Part shown: piece by piece, positions 8,520 through 17,986 of the stretch
Layout: each line of letters begins with the position of its first letter
Numbering within the stretch: the stretch's first letter is position 1
Source: an uncultured Pelagibacteraceae bacterium
GTDB lineage: Bacteria > Pseudomonadota > Alphaproteobacteria > Pelagibacterales > Pelagibacteraceae
Assembly: GCA_902555435.1 (NCBI GenBank)
Contig: CACDRL010000003.1
Coordinates: 36,637 to 100,636 of the forward strand
DNA length: 64,000 nucleotides
Direction: 5' to 3'
Translations under genes and position numbers: made by a program
The notes under the pieces: generated by a model
Told to the model about the DNA's origin: nothing
Databases searched by the model: none
The model's input: only the letters and a program-made list of their open reading frames with translations

Positions 8520-11177
8520 ACTCTTAAGCTTTCCAAAAGCTTCTTCAATTTTTGATTGATCCTGTCCACCAGCTTGAGCAAAGTCTTTTCTTCCTCCGCC
8601 GCCTTTACCACCAATTATTTCAGATCCAACTTTAACAAATTGAACTGCATCAAACTTATTGGTTAAATTGTCTGTTACTCCAACAGCTAATCCAACCTTG
8701 TCATCTTTATTTGCAAATACAACCACAATACCTTCGCCTAAATCCTTTTTACCTTTATCTACAAGTTTTCTTAATTCTTTTGGAGGCAATCCATCTATTT
8801 TTTGAAGTCTTAACTTAACTCCATTAATTTCTTCATCTTTAATAATATTTTTTGATTTATCCTCTAAAATTGCATTTACGGAGATAGTTTCTAATTGTTT
8901 AGTTAAATTTTTTATTAAAGTTTTTTGATCAGCTTCTTCTAAACTTGGTTTTCCTCCTAATTTAATAATTTGCTGACTTAAATCTTTTATTGTTTCTTCG
9001 TCTTTTTCTGCAGATAGGTTTGATAATTTCTCTTTATTTTTTAAATATTCCTCTAATTGCTTGTCTCTTAAAGCCTCAATTCTTCTAACACCTGCAGCAA
9101 TTGATGATTGGCTGACGATCTTAAATTTACCAATATCACCAGTGTTTTTAACGTGTGTTCCACCACATAATTCTGTTGAAAAATATTTTCCATCCTCGTC
9201 TCCCATTGAAAGAACCCTTACTTCATCACCATATTTTTCCCCAAATAATGCTAAAGCACCATTTTCAACTGCTTCATCAGGTGTCATTAATCTAGTTTTT
9301 ACATCAGATTTTTTTGAAACCATGCTGTTTACAAATTCTTCAATTTTATCAATCTCTTCATTCTGTATCGGCTTCATATGACTAAAATCAAATCTTAATC
9401 TACTTGGTTCAACTAAAGAGCCTTTTTGGGTTACGTGATCACCCAGAACTCTTCTTAATGACTCATGTAGAAGATGTGTCGCGGAGTGATAAGCTCTGGT
9501 ATTATCTCTTCTCTCAATATCTATTTTTAGTTCAACATTATCTTGTAATTTTAAAGATCCACTAACAACTTTTCCATAATGAACAAATAAATCACCTAAT
9601 TTTTTTTGAACATCTGTTACTTCAAATTTAAAGTCATTTGATATAATTTCACCAATATCTCCTACTTGACCTCCCGACTCTCCATAAAAAGGTGTTTGAT
9701 TTACAATAATCATTCCTTCATCATTTTCGTTTAATTGATCAACTTCTTTATTGTCTTTTAAGAGAGACAACACAACACCTTCAGCTTGATTAGTTTCGTA
9801 TCCCAAAAATTCAGTTGCTTCTAGCTTGTCTTTTATTCCAAACCAAATATCTTCAACTGCAGCATCACCTGAACCTTTCCAATTTTTCTTAGCAAGCTCC
9901 CTACTTTCCTTCATCAAAGATTGAAACTTTCCAGTATCAATTGACATTGATTTATTTCTTAAAATATCTTCTGTAAGATCTAATGGGAAACCATAAGTAT
10001 CATACAATTTAAATGCAACTTCTCCAGGTAAAACTTTATCTATTTTAGATATTTCATCATTTAAAATTTTTATACCTCTATCTAATAGAACTAAGAATTT
10101 TTCTTCTTCCATTTTTAGAGTTTCTTTAATTAAAGATTCTGCTCTAACTAACTCTGGATAGTTTCCAGACATTTCATTTTTAAGAGTATCGAACAAATTA
10201 TAAAAAACTGGTTCCTTAGAACCTAATAAGTGAGAATGTCTCATCCCTCTTCTCATTATTCTTCGTAGAACATATCCTCTACCTTCATTAGATGGCAAAA
10301 CACCTTCAGCTATTAAAAAAGAGCTTGCTCTTAAGTGATCAGCAATAACTCTAAAACTTGAAAGATTAGATTTATCTGATTTAACTTTTACAATTTCTGA
10401 TGTGGAATTTATTATTTTTTTAAAATGGTCTGTTTCATAATTATCATGCGTACTCTGCAATAAAGCTGCAATTCTCTCTAAACCCATACCAGTATCAACA
10501 GATGGCTTTGGAAGATTTATTCTTTTATCCTTTGTAACTTGTTCAAATTGCATAAAGACTAAATTCCAGATTTCAATAAATCTATCTCCATCCTCATCTT
10601 TAGTTCCAGGTAAACCTCCTGGTAAATGATCTCCGTGGTCAAAAAAGATTTCTGAACAAGGGCCGCATGGACCTGTCTCACCCATTGACCAAAAATTGTC
10701 TGATGTAGCAATTCTAATTATTCGATCATCGCTAAAACCCGCTATTTTCTTCCAAAAATTAAAGGCTTCATCATCTTCATGAAATACAGTTACATAAAGT
10801 CTACTTTTATCTATTCCAAAATCTTTTGTTATTAAGTCCCAAGCATAATGAATTGCTTGTTCTTTAAAATAATCTCCAAAAGAAAAATTTCCTAACATTT
10901 CAAAAAATGTATGGTGACGAGGTGTATAACCAACATTTTCTAAATCATTGTGCTTACCACCTGCCCTTACACATTTTTGTGAAGTTGTGGCTCTCACATA
11001 ATCTCTTTTTTCTAATCCTGTAAAAACATTCTTAAACTGAACCATTCCAGAATTTGCAAACATCAATGTAGGATCGTTGTTAGGAACTAAATTACTAGAC
11101 TCAACAATCTTGTGATCGTTCTTTTCAAAATACTTTAGAAAAGTACTACGTATTTCATTTAAAGTTTTGTCTGCCAT
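8511..11177 (-). CDS. alaS: Alanyl-tRNA synthetase
   Basis: Class II synthetase charging tRNA-Ala. The 888-residue protein has the full architecture: catalytic core at the N-terminus ([37 protein letters not shown]), tRNA-recognition helices, an editing domain with the zinc-type HSATHLLH and CGGTH motifs that hydrolyse mischarged Ser/Gly-tRNA, and the C-terminal DHHA1 domain ending in [16 protein letters not shown]. It starts 93 bases after the recA stop and beyond a terminator hairpin, so it probably has its own promoter. Confidence 0.98.
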   Translation of the reverse strand: MADKTLNEIRSTFLKYFEKNDHKIVESSNLVPNNDPTLMFANSGMVQFKNVFTGLEKRDYVRATTSQKCVRAGGKHNDLENVGYTPRHHTFFEMLGNFSFGDYFKEQAIHYAWDLITKDFGIDKSRLYVTVFHEDDEAFNFWKKIAGFSDDRIIRIATSDNFWSMGETGPCGPCSEIFFDHGDHLPGGLPGTKDEDGDRFIEIWNLVFMQFEQVTKDKRINLPKPSVDTGMGLERIAALLQSTHDNYETDHFKKIINSTSEIVKVKSDKSNLSSFRVIADHLRASSFLIAEGVLPSNEGRGYVLRRIMRRGMRHSHLLGSKEPVFYNLFDTLKNEMSGNYPELVRAESLIKETLKMEEEKFLVLLDRGIKILNDEISKIDKVLPGEVAFKLYDTYGFPLDLTEDILRNKSMSIDTGKFQSLMKESRELAKKNWKGSGDAAVEDIWFGIKDKLEATEFLGYETNQAEGVVLSLLKDNKEVDQLNENDEGMIIVNQTPFYGESGGQVGDIGEIISNDFKFEVTDVQKKLGDLFVHYGKVVSGSLKLQDNVELKIDIERRDNTRAYHSATHLLHESLRRVLGDHVTQKGSLVEPSRLRFDFSHMKPIQNEEIDKIEEFVNSMVSKKSDVKTRLMTPDEAVENGALALFGEKYGDEVRVLSMGDEDGKYFSTELCGGTHVKNTGDIGKFKIVSQSSIAAGVRRIEALRDKQLEEYLKNKEKLSNLSAEKDEETIKDLSQQIIKLGGKPSLEEADQKTLIKNLTKQLETISVNAILEDKSKNIIKDEEINGVKLRLQKIDGLPPKELRKLVDKGKKDLGEGIVVVFANKDDKVGLAVGVTDNLTNKFDAVQFVKVGSEIIGGKGGGGRKDFAQAGGQDQSKIEEAFGKLKSLV

Positions 11178-11223
11178 ATTTTTAAAATACAGCTTTTTTA
11201 TTCTATGTCTAGATATCGAAGGG

Positions 11224-11253
11224 AAAAAAGGCGCTTAAATTAAGCGCCTTTTA
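11224..11253 (-). terminator. Rho-independent terminator after recA
   Basis: Plus-strand positions 11230-11248 form a near-perfect hairpin: GGCGCTTAA, one central A, TTAAGCGCC. AAAA and TTTT flanks lengthen the stem. Read on the minus strand downstream of the recA stop (11271), it is followed by a run of six T. This separates recA from alaS. Confidence 0.8.
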
Positions 11254-11270
11254 TTAATAAAGATGACTTA

Positions 11271-12425
11271 TTAATTCTTTTTAGATGGAGGAGTAGCTTC
11301 TGCTTTTTCAGCTTCTTCTTTTTCAGCTACTTTCTTTTCTTTCTCCAATTTTTCAGGATCTATCGGGTTTCCTTCTATTTTCTTAGAAATCACACCTGCT
11401 TTTTCCCTAATTGCCATTTCTATTTCTGCAGCAACTTTAGGATTTTGAGCTAGATAAGTCTTAGCATTCTCTCTACCTTGACCAATCTTCTCACCTTTGT
11501 AAGCATACCATGCGCCTGACTTTTCAATTATATCTGCTTTAGAACCAAGATCGACTAATTCACCCATCTTGCTAATTCCTCTTCCATACATCAAATCAAA
11601 TTCAACAACTTTAAATGGTGGTGCTACTTTATTCTTAACTACCTTCACTCTTGTAGAGTTACCAATAATTTCATCTTTATCTTTGATGGCACCAATTCTC
11701 CTAATATCCATTCTTACAGATGAATAAAACTTAAGTGCATTACCACCTGATGTTGTCTCTGGACTTCCAAACATAACTCCAATTTTCATTCTGATTTGGT
11801 TGATGAAAATCATCATTGTATTTGTATTTGAAATTGAACCTGTTAATTTTCTCAAAGCCTGACTCATTAATCTTGATTGAAGACCAACATGATGATCTCC
11901 CATCTCTCCTTCAATCTCAGCTTTTGGTGTTAAAGCTGCAACAGAGTCAATTACAATAACTGAAATAGAGCCTGATTTTACCAGTGTATCAGCGATTTCT
12001 AACGCTTGTTCACCAGTATCTGGCTGTGAAATTAAAAGTTCTTCTGTATTTACACCTAATTTTTTTGCATAAACTGGATCTAAAGCATGCTCTGCATCAA
12101 CAAATGCACAAATGCCTCCAGCTTTTTGAGCTTCAGCAACAACTTGTAATGCTAATGTTGTTTTTCCAGATGACTCTGGTCCGTAAACTTCGATAATTCT
12201 TCCTTTTGGTAATCCGCCTATACCTAAAGCTAAATCAAGACTTAAAGAACCTGTTGAAACAGACTCGATATCCATCGCTCTCTTTTCACCAAGCTTCATT
12301 ACAGAGCCTTTTCCAAAATTATCTGTAATTTGAGCTATTGCAGCATCTAGTGCTTTGTTCTTTTCTTTACTATCCATTTCTTGATCTTTAGTAGATTTAA
12401 CTACTTTTAGGTTACTTTTCGTCAT
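11271..12425 (-). CDS. recA: Recombinase RecA
   Basis: DNA strand exchange and co-protease for LexA/UmuD. The 384-residue protein has Walker A GPESSGKT at 82-89, Walker [11 protein letters not shown], loop L1 ([19 protein letters not shown]), loop L2 around [21 protein letters not shown], and a charged C-terminus rich in Glu and Lys. The start at ATG 12425 gives a short extra N-terminal tail; Met17 is an alternative. A candidate SOS operator lies about 50 bases upstream (12475-12489) and resembles one before umuD. A strong terminator follows. Confidence 0.98.
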   Translation of the reverse strand: MTKSNLKVVKSTKDQEMDSKEKNKALDAAIAQITDNFGKGSVMKLGEKRAMDIESVSTGSLSLDLALGIGGLPKGRIIEVYGPESSGKTTLALQVVAEAQKAGGICAFVDAEHALDPVYAKKLGVNTEELLISQPDTGEQALEIADTLVKSGSISVIVIDSVAALTPKAEIEGEMGDHHVGLQSRLMSQALRKLTGSISNTNTMMIFINQIRMKIGVMFGSPETTSGGNALKFYSSVRMDIRRIGAIKDKDEIIGNSTRVKVVKNKVAPPFKVVEFDLMYGRGISKMGELVDLGSKADIIEKSGAWYAYKGEKIGQGRENAKTYLAQNPKVAAEIEMAIREKAGVISKKIEGNPIDPEKLEKEKKVAEKEEAEKAEATPPSKKN

Positions 12426-12474
12426 TTTTTGCCTCTTTTTTTACGTTTTTTAACAGTCGAATCATGATTTAAAT

Positions 12475-12489
12475 GTACACATTTTGTTC
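12475..12489 (-). promoter_or_regulatory. Candidate SOS (LexA-type) operator upstream of recA
   Basis: Plus-strand GTACACATTTTGTTC, i.e. GTAC-N7-GTTC, one mismatch from the alphaproteobacterial LexA box GTTC-N7-GTTC. It is 50 bases before the recA ATG. The same layout with nearly the same spacer (ACATTTT here, ACGTTTT there) occurs 55 bases before umuD. The match is visible in the sequence; LexA binding is inferred. Confidence 0.55.
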
Positions 12490-12532
12490 TCATTAGCAAG
12501 ATCTTTGTTTTTAATGGGTAAAAAAGACTGAA

Positions 12533-13831
12533 TTACTTAAGATTTAAATAGTCGCTATTTAAAAGGCCTGCTGATTTTAAAACTCTATATTGAGATAACA
12601 AATAGCTTCTTTCAGCTTCAGCAAGATTAATTTTTGCGTTAATTAAGTTTGATCTAGATTGAAGAACATCAAAAGTAGATCTTCCAGATCCACTTTCATA
12701 CTCAAAGCTAATTCCTTCAGTTGCAACTTCTGAAGCTTTAACTTGTGACTGTACAGCTTGTAAAAAGCTTCTTGAAGATTGTAAAGTTGACCAAGAAGAA
12801 GTCACTGATTGTGTATTATTTTTCTGAGCATTCTCTAATAATAATCTTTTCATACCTTTAGCTTGAAGATTTTTGGTTACATTAGATTTATTTTTTCCTC
12901 CAAATTGAAAAGGCCATGAAACAGTTGCTTGTAAAACATCTTTCTCTCTTTCATCGTAAGTTGAACTTAAATCATCAGTGTAAGTTCTTTCTAATGAAAT
13001 TTTTGCTGTAGGTGAAAGATCTGATCTTGCAATTTTTACATCTAGTTCTGATTGTCCATATTCTATTTCTGCAATAATCAGTTCTGGGCTTTTCTCCAAA
13101 GATATTTTTTTAGCTTCACTCAAATTTTTAGGGATAGTTACTTGTGCATTATATATTTTTTTTAATTTTGCCTCTTCTGCAATAGTACCAATTACATTTT
13201 CATAATTTAGTTTACTCGTAACTATATTATTTTGTGCCTCAATATATCTTGCTTGTGCACCAGCTAGAGAGGATTGGGATTGTGCTAAATCAGATGCAGT
13301 GATTTGTCCTCTACTTAATCTAGCATTATCTAATTCAAATTGTCTTTGAAGTAAGTTTACGTTTTCTTCATTTATATTTAATTTTTCATAAGCCAAAATT
13401 AATCCTGTATATGCCTCAATAGCTCTTAAGAATATTTCTTGTTCTTTTTGTATTAATTTTGCTTCTGTTAAATTTAGTCCTAATTTACTTTTTTCGTATT
13501 CTGTTTTCCTTCCACTACCATCAAGTAATGTTTGCTCAAGTTTAATTGAAGCTGATGATGTGTCCACATCTGTAACTGATGCATCTGCACCAGCTTGTGT
13601 AGTAATTTCATTTGTTTCCTCAAAATTTTTTTTACCAGTAAGAGTTAAGGTAGGTAATAAATCACTTCTAGACATATTGATTACTTCTTGCTGAATTTCT
13701 AAATTTTTTCTCTCTGCCTGAAGTTCTAGATTGTTATTAAAAGTTTGTTTTAGTGCTTCTTGTAAAGTAGCTGAAAATGCGCTTAATGGAAAAATGATTG
13801 TGCAAAAGATAATTAATAAAAATTTTTTCAT
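12533..13831 (-). CDS. tolC: TolC-family outer membrane efflux/secretion channel
   Basis: 432 residues with a signal peptide (1-20, ending PLSAFS) and the duplicated helical-hairpin layout of outer membrane efflux proteins. There are long heptad-like coiled-coil stretches, the conserved LTLTGKKNFEE beta strand, LEQTLLDGSGRKTEYEKSK in the first repeat, and ATVSWPFQFGGKNKS in the second. It would form the trimeric tunnel for type I secretion or RND/MFS efflux. No partner membrane-fusion protein or ABC/RND pump is adjacent, so it may be a shared channel. Its start overlaps the upstream kinase-like gene by 4 bases. Confidence 0.87.
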   Translation of the reverse strand: MKKFLLIIFCTIIFPLSAFSATLQEALKQTFNNNLELQAERKNLEIQQEVINMSRSDLLPTLTLTGKKNFEETNEITTQAGADASVTDVDTSSASIKLEQTLLDGSGRKTEYEKSKLGLNLTEAKLIQKEQEIFLRAIEAYTGLILAYEKLNINEENVNLLQRQFELDNARLSRGQITASDLAQSQSSLAGAQARYIEAQNNIVTSKLNYENVIGTIAEEAKLKKIYNAQVTIPKNLSEAKKISLEKSPELIIAEIEYGQSELDVKIARSDLSPTAKISLERTYTDDLSSTYDEREKDVLQATVSWPFQFGGKNKSNVTKNLQAKGMKRLLLENAQKNNTQSVTSSWSTLQSSRSFLQAVQSQVKASEVATEGISFEYESGSGRSTFDVLQSRSNLINAKINLAEAERSYLLSQYRVLKSAGLLNSDYLNLK

Positions 13832-14754
13832 TTATTATATTTTATTGTCTTAATTTGATGGTTGCTATTTAAATTTAAAATAATTGTAGAATATTTTGGA
13901 GCAAATTGAAACATGTTCTGTGTAATTCTTTGGTAAGTTTGCATAAAATTAATCACATCTCCTTTACTCATTATTTTATGACTAGATTTATTTTTAGTAT
14001 TTAACCACAACTTGTACTCTTGTTTAAGTCTCCATTTCTGAAGCAAATTAAAATTTTTAGCTTTTAAATAAATCAAACAATTTAGTTGAGAATACAATTT
14101 TTTGTATTTTGTCTTTAGTTGATCATTTACATATTTTCTCCAAATTTGTTTTGGATCCTTAGTTCGTTCAAGAGAATTAATTGACTTTTTAAGTGTTTTG
14201 TTAACTTCTGCTCTTGCTCCAACACACCAGCCCTCAAATATAATTACATCTGGTTGCGCTTTAATATTATACCAATTTTTTTTGGGTGATCGGTCATCAA
14301 CTGCCTTGTTAAAACTTGGTAACTTAATTGATTTAAAGTTTTTGTTTTTTGATTTTTTAAAGAAATCCAACATAATTTTTACATCATGTGTCCCTGGTAC
14401 TCCCCTCGTCATTAACATTGGATGAACTTTTTTTGACAAAATAGATCTTTCTTTTCTAGTTTTATAAAAATCATCAATAGAAATTTTAAATACTTTTAAT
14501 TTAAAATATTTTTCTAATATAATTTGTATAATTGAGCTTATTGTTGTTTTGCCAGTACCTTGTCCTCCTGCTAAACCAACAAAGTAAGGTTTTTTATTAT
14601 TTGCTTTTTTTGCAATCCAAAAACTTACTGGAATTAGAAAAGATTTAAGCATCTTATCTTTATTGCTAAATTTTTCTTTTGAAGTCTCTTGTGATTTAAT
14701 AAATTTTATACAATCACTTTTAACTTTTTTAAAACACTCAGCAGTATATTGCAT
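13828..14754 (-). CDS. Glycerate kinase-like P-loop protein (GLYK / uridine-kinase fold)
   Basis: P-loop kinase resembling D-glycerate 3-kinase. It has Walker A GGQGTGKT at 63-70, then ISIDDFYKTRKER, the stretch KVHPMLMTRGVPGTHD typical of glycerate kinases, and IFEGWCVGARAE as the Walker B/lid region. I prefer the ATG at 14754 (308 residues, beginning MQYTAECF), because the longer start at 14799 would overlap the preceding gene by 38 bases without adding a recognisable domain. It would feed glycerate, for example from photorespiration-like or serine pathways, into 3-phosphoglycerate. The 3' end overlaps the TolC-family gene by 4 bases. Confidence 0.72.
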   Translation of the reverse strand: MQYTAECFKKVKSDCIKFIKSQETSKEKFSNKDKMLKSFLIPVSFWIAKKANNKKPYFVGLAGGQGTGKTTISSIIQIILEKYFKLKVFKISIDDFYKTRKERSILSKKVHPMLMTRGVPGTHDVKIMLDFFKKSKNKNFKSIKLPSFNKAVDDRSPKKNWYNIKAQPDVIIFEGWCVGARAEVNKTLKKSINSLERTKDPKQIWRKYVNDQLKTKYKKLYSQLNCLIYLKAKNFNLLQKWRLKQEYKLWLNTKNKSSHKIMSKGDVINFMQTYQRITQNMFQFAPKYSTIILNLNSNHQIKTIKYNK

Positions 14755-14761
14755 TGAACTT

Positions 14762-15127
14762 TTATTTTTCTTGATCCATTGGATGGTTGAGACCATCAAA
14801 TTGAGCTATTTCTTTTATATCTTCAACTTTAATCTCATCGACACATCCTAAATTAAAACCAGTCATAGCGGGTGCACTTCTTGGATTGTGATGAGTATAA
14901 ATTCCACATTCAGTACAAAAATAATGGTTGGCAACTTTAGTATGATATTGATAAAGTTTTAATTTATCTTCTCCTTTAGTAACTTTAAAATCCTCATTTT
15001 TAACCATGCCCATTGTTGCATTTTTTCTTTTACAAATAGAACAATTACATCTTACAATTTTTGCTAATTCATTAACTGTAGCATTAATTTCTGCTTCGAC
15101 AGCTCCGCAATGACAATTTAGTTTCAT
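14762..15127 (-). CDS. GFA-family zinc protein (glutathione-dependent formaldehyde-activating-like)
   Basis: 121 residues with the zinc-binding cysteines of the GFA/CENP-V fold: CHCGAVEAEI at the N-terminus, CNCSICKRKN around residues 28-37, and YFCTECGIYTHH near 70. Members are linked to formaldehyde-glutathione chemistry, but most are uncharacterised and the original assignment is disputed. It ends 7 bases before the preferred start of the kinase-like gene and starts 13 bases after a VOC protein. Confidence 0.75.
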   Translation of the reverse strand: MKLNCHCGAVEAEINATVNELAKIVRCNCSICKRKNATMGMVKNEDFKVTKGEDKLKLYQYHTKVANHYFCTECGIYTHHNPRSAPAMTGFNLGCVDEIKVEDIKEIAQFDGLNHPMDQEK

Positions 15128-15140
15128 ATAGCTCCTATTT

Positions 15141-15524
15141 TTATTTTAAAATACTTTTAGCTGCAATCTTATTTCGATCTAAGTCACGAATATATCCATA
15201 ATAATTTCCATCTTTTCTGACTCCAGGTGCTCCTTCATCTGTTGCTCCTTTTGAAATTGCAATTTCATAAAATTTATCTACCGCTTCTTTAGAGTCTGCT
15301 AATAAAGTTATTTGTGTTCCATTTCCAAAAGTTGCAGGTTCACCATTTACAGGGTGCGTTACATAAAATTGAACTTTATCTGGATTACTTGAATGAGCGT
15401 AACCAAGATACTTTTCTGTTTTCAAAACTCTCTTTAATTTTAGAGGCTCAAACACTGCATCGTAAAAATCACCTGATTTTTGATGATCATCAGAACCAAC
15501 CATTACAAAATCTAAAACATTCAT
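15141..15524 (-). CDS. VOC-family protein (glyoxalase/bleomycin-resistance fold)
   Basis: 127 residues beginning MNVLDFVMVGSDDHQKSGDFYDAVF, the usual first beta-alpha unit of single-domain VOC proteins that act as dimers. The second half contains YYGYIRDLDRNKIAA, the usual RDPDGN-like element, here with Arg-Asn-Lys in place of the typical final Glu-type metal ligand. No substrate can be assigned. It is probably a metal-dependent or metal-free isomerase-like protein, co-transcribed with the GFA-family gene downstream. Confidence 0.65.
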   Translation of the reverse strand: MNVLDFVMVGSDDHQKSGDFYDAVFEPLKLKRVLKTEKYLGYAHSSNPDKVQFYVTHPVNGEPATFGNGTQITLLADSKEAVDKFYEIAISKGATDEGAPGVRKDGNYYGYIRDLDRNKIAAKSILK

Positions 15525-15581
15525 AATTAAACTCAGAATTTATATATTTAAATAATTAACTTAAACTATCTATGGTTGAAG

Positions 15582-15610
15582 TTATCCACAAGTCCACAAT
15601 ATGTGGATTA
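15582..15610. promoter_or_regulatory. DnaA-box pair in the umuD upstream region
   Basis: TTATCCACA at 15582-15590 matches the consensus DnaA box exactly. 15602-15610 (TGTGGATTA) is a one-mismatch box on the other strand. Between them, TCCACA-ATA-TGTGGA (15593-15607) is a perfect inverted repeat. Two boxes facing each other within 29 bases in an AT-rich gap suggest DnaA-dependent regulation or titration. An origin is possible but not supported by dnaA or other origin genes in the window. Confidence 0.5.
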
Positions 15611-15613
15611 GAT

Positions 15614-15628
15614 GTTCACGTTTTGATT
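15614..15628 (+). promoter_or_regulatory. Candidate SOS (LexA-type) operator upstream of umuDC
   Basis: GTTCACGTTTTGATT: GTTC-N7-GATT, close to the alphaproteobacterial LexA box GTTC-N7-GTTC and to the copy before recA. It is overlapped by a direct repeat TTTTGATTCA at 15621-15630 and 15632-15641, spaced 11 bases (about one helical turn). It lies 55 bases before the umuD ATG. Confidence 0.55.
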
Positions 15629-15682
15629 CACTTTTGATTCAGTTACAGACTCAAAATACAACCTCTTGAGTGTATTCCATAA

Positions 15683-16108
15683 ATGGTCTATAAATTAGAA
15701 CAAAACAAGAACATGAAACTAACAATCCCATATTATCTACATAAAGCAGGCGCTGGTTTTCCTTCTCCTGCAACAGATTATATCGAAGAAGATATCGATC
15801 TAAACATGCATTTAATAAGAAATGTTCCAGCAACTTTCATCATCAGAGTTCAAGGTAAATCAATGGTCGATGTTGGCATTAATGATGGAGATTTATTGGT
15901 CGTTGATAAAAGTTTAAAACCAAAAAACTTTTCAACAGTGATTGCAAATGTTCACGATGAACTTGTAGTTAAAACTTTAGTTCAAGAAAGAGATAAAAAA
16001 TTTTTAACCTCTGGATCTAAAGAGTTTTCTGACAGAATTTTAATTAATGAAGAACAAGATGTTTTTATTTGGGGAGTAGTTACTTATGTCATCCACTCAG
16101 TATACTAA
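15683..16108 (+). CDS. umuD: UmuD-like self-cleaving subunit of DNA polymerase V
   Basis: After RecA-stimulated self-cleavage UmuD' joins UmuC to form translesion polymerase V. With the ATG at 15683 the 141 residues align position for position with the well-known UmuD: cleavage site Ala24-Gly25 followed by FPSPATDY, nucleophile Ser60 (QGKSMVD) and general base Lys97 (VVKTLV). The usual Cys24 is Ala, as in LexA. This alignment supports the 15683 start over the later ATG at Met11. umuC overlaps it by 23 bases. An SOS-like operator and DnaA boxes lie upstream. Confidence 0.92.
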   Translation: MVYKLEQNKNMKLTIPYYLHKAGAGFPSPATDYIEEDIDLNMHLIRNVPATFIIRVQGKSMVDVGINDGDLLVVDKSLKPKNFSTVIANVHDELVVKTLVQERDKKFLTSGSKEFSDRILINEEQDVFIWGVVTYVIHSVY

Positions 16109-17363
16109 AAAAATAGCACTCGTTGATTGTAATTCTTTTTATGTTTCTTGTGAAAGATTATTTAATCCTAAAATAAGAAAAAAACCTGTTGTCGTTTTAT
16201 CCAATAATGATGGCTGTATAATTTCAAGATCGAATGAAGCAAAAGCTTTAGGAATTAAAATGGGTGAACCTTATTTTAAAGCAAAAGATATTATCATTAA
16301 AAATAACGTAAATGTATTTTCATCAAACTATTCTTTATATGGAGATTTATCTAGAAGAGTAATGCGTACCCTTAAAAGATTTAATTCTGAAATAGAAGTT
16401 TATTCAATTGATGAAGCGTTTTTAGATTTAACAAACTTTAAAGATCAAGATGTAGAAAAAGTTGGAAAAGAAATTAGAGAAACAGTTTTGCAATGGACAG
16501 GTATTCCAACTAGTATTGGGATCGCAAAAACAAAAACTTTAAGTAAAGTTGCAAATCATATTGCGAAGAAAAAACAATCAGGTGTAACAAGTTTAATTGG
16601 AATAGATAATTTAGATCCTATTTTAGAAAAAGTTGAAATCAATGATATTTGGGGAGTTGGCAGACAACTTACTAAATTTTATCAAAAGCATGGAATTTAT
16701 AATGCAAAGCAATTAAAAAATAAATCTAACACTTGGATTAAGAAAAGTTCCAATGTTTTAAGTTCAAGAACAGCGATGGAACTTAGAGGAATTCCTTGTA
16801 TTGATTTAGAAACAACTACTACTAAAAGAAAGAGTTGTGTTGTTTCAAGATCATTTGGAAAAAGAATTAAAACTTTTCAAGAATTAAAAGAAGCAGTTGC
16901 AAACTATTGTTTAAATGCATCTGAAAAAATTAGATCAGAATCTTTAGTTGCAAAAGCAATTACAGTATTTGTTAGAACAAGCCCTTTTCATAGAAACTTT
17001 GGATATTATTCAAATACAAAAACAGTAGATTTTCCAATTGCAACAAACAACAGTATAGAAACAGTTAAGACAGCAGTTTCAATATTAGAAAGTATTTTCA
17101 AAAATGGTTATCGTTATCAAAAAGCAGGTGTAATGCTAACAGGATTGTCGAATGCAAGTAATAAAACAAATTTATTTACTTCTGAAAAAGATGAAAAAAT
17201 AAATAGCTTAATGAGATCAATTGATAATACTAATCATAAATATGGAAGATCTACTTTAAGTGTTGCTAGTGCTGGTGTTCATAAAAAGTGGAATATGAGA
17301 AGGCAATACTCATCTAAAATAGATACAGCTGATTTTTATTGTTTACCAACGATTAGAGCTTAG
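16086..17363 (+). CDS. umuC: DNA polymerase V catalytic subunit UmuC (Y family)
   Basis: Error-prone translesion polymerase. The 425 residues begin with the Y-family palm motif ALVDCNSFYVSCER and KPVVVLSNNDGCIISRSNEAKALGIKMG. The second catalytic motif is EVYSIDEAFLDLT (Asp and Glu metal ligands), followed by thumb helix-hairpin-helix VEINDIWGVGRQ and the little-finger domain. KTNLFT near residue 360 is a plausible beta-clamp-binding motif. It overlaps umuD by 23 bases, so translation is coupled. It meets the urease operon end-to-end 11 bases after its stop. Confidence 0.95.
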   Translation: MSSTQYTKKIALVDCNSFYVSCERLFNPKIRKKPVVVLSNNDGCIISRSNEAKALGIKMGEPYFKAKDIIIKNNVNVFSSNYSLYGDLSRRVMRTLKRFNSEIEVYSIDEAFLDLTNFKDQDVEKVGKEIRETVLQWTGIPTSIGIAKTKTLSKVANHIAKKKQSGVTSLIGIDNLDPILEKVEINDIWGVGRQLTKFYQKHGIYNAKQLKNKSNTWIKKSSNVLSSRTAMELRGIPCIDLETTTTKRKSCVVSRSFGKRIKTFQELKEAVANYCLNASEKIRSESLVAKAITVFVRTSPFHRNFGYYSNTKTVDFPIATNNSIETVKTAVSILESIFKNGYRYQKAGVMLTGLSNASNKTNLFTSEKDEKINSLMRSIDNTNHKYGRSTLSVASAGVHKKWNMRRQYSSKIDTADFYCLPTIRA

Positions 17364-17374
17364 ATCAAAAAAAT

Positions 17375-17986
17375 CTATAGTCCACCTGATGAAAATAAAA
17401 ATTTAGCAACATCTTCAACACCAATTTGTTTTTTCATCTGACAAAAAACATAAGGTAAGCCATTTCGGGCCTTTTTTACGTCTTCTTTCATGGTTTCAAG
17501 ATTAACTTCTACATGGGGAGCTAAATCTGTCTTATTAATAATTAACAAATCTGACTTTTGGATAGCAGGACCGCCCTTTCTAGGAATATCTCCACCCATA
17601 CCAACATCAATAATATAAATAGATAGATCTACTAATTCTGGACTAAAAGTTGCTGCTAAGTTATCTCCACCAGACTCTATTAAAATCAAATCAAGATCAG
17701 GAAATTTTTTTTTCATATTTTCTACAGCAAGCATATTAATTGAAGCATCTTCACGTATCGCTGTGTGTGGACATCCTCCTGTTTCAACTCCTTTAATTCT
17801 CTCAAGAGGTAAGGCTTGAACTTTCATTAAAAATTCCGCATCTTCTTTTGTATAAATATCGTTTGATATTACTGCCATAGAAATTTTCTTAGATAAAAAT
17901 TTACATAATTCAGCTGTCAAACTTGTCTTTCCAGCACCAACTGGTCCTCCTATTCCAACTTTTAATGGTCCATTTATATTTTTCAT
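17375..17986 (-). CDS. ureG: Urease accessory GTPase UreG
   Basis: SIMIBI-class GTPase that delivers nickel to apo-urease together with UreD, UreF and UreE. The 203-residue protein has P-loop [11 protein letters not shown] near residues 13-23, the nickel-binding Cys-Pro-His in [14 protein letters not shown], switch [15 protein letters not shown], and the guanine-specificity motif NKTDL. It starts 4 bases inside the end of ureF (ATGA overlap) and is the last gene of the operon. Confidence 0.97.
   Translation of the reverse strand: MKNINGPLKVGIGGPVGAGKTSLTAELCKFLSKKISMAVISNDIYTKEDAEFLMKVQALPLERIKGVETGGCPHTAIREDASINMLAVENMKKKFPDLDLILIESGGDNLAATFSPELVDLSIYIIDVGMGGDIPRKGGPAIQKSDLLIINKTDLAPHVEVNLETMKEDVKKARNGLPYVFCQMKKQIGVEDVAKFLFSSGGL

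Noticed and set aside
15525..15682. Replication origin in the DnaA-box gap
   Set aside because: Only two good boxes, and no dnaA, dnaN, gidA or hemE-type neighbours in the window. Kept only as a regulatory candidate.
15651..15833. 60-residue minus-strand frame over the start of umuD
   Set aside because: Shadow of umuD; the plus-strand alignment with UmuD is exact at the catalytic residues.
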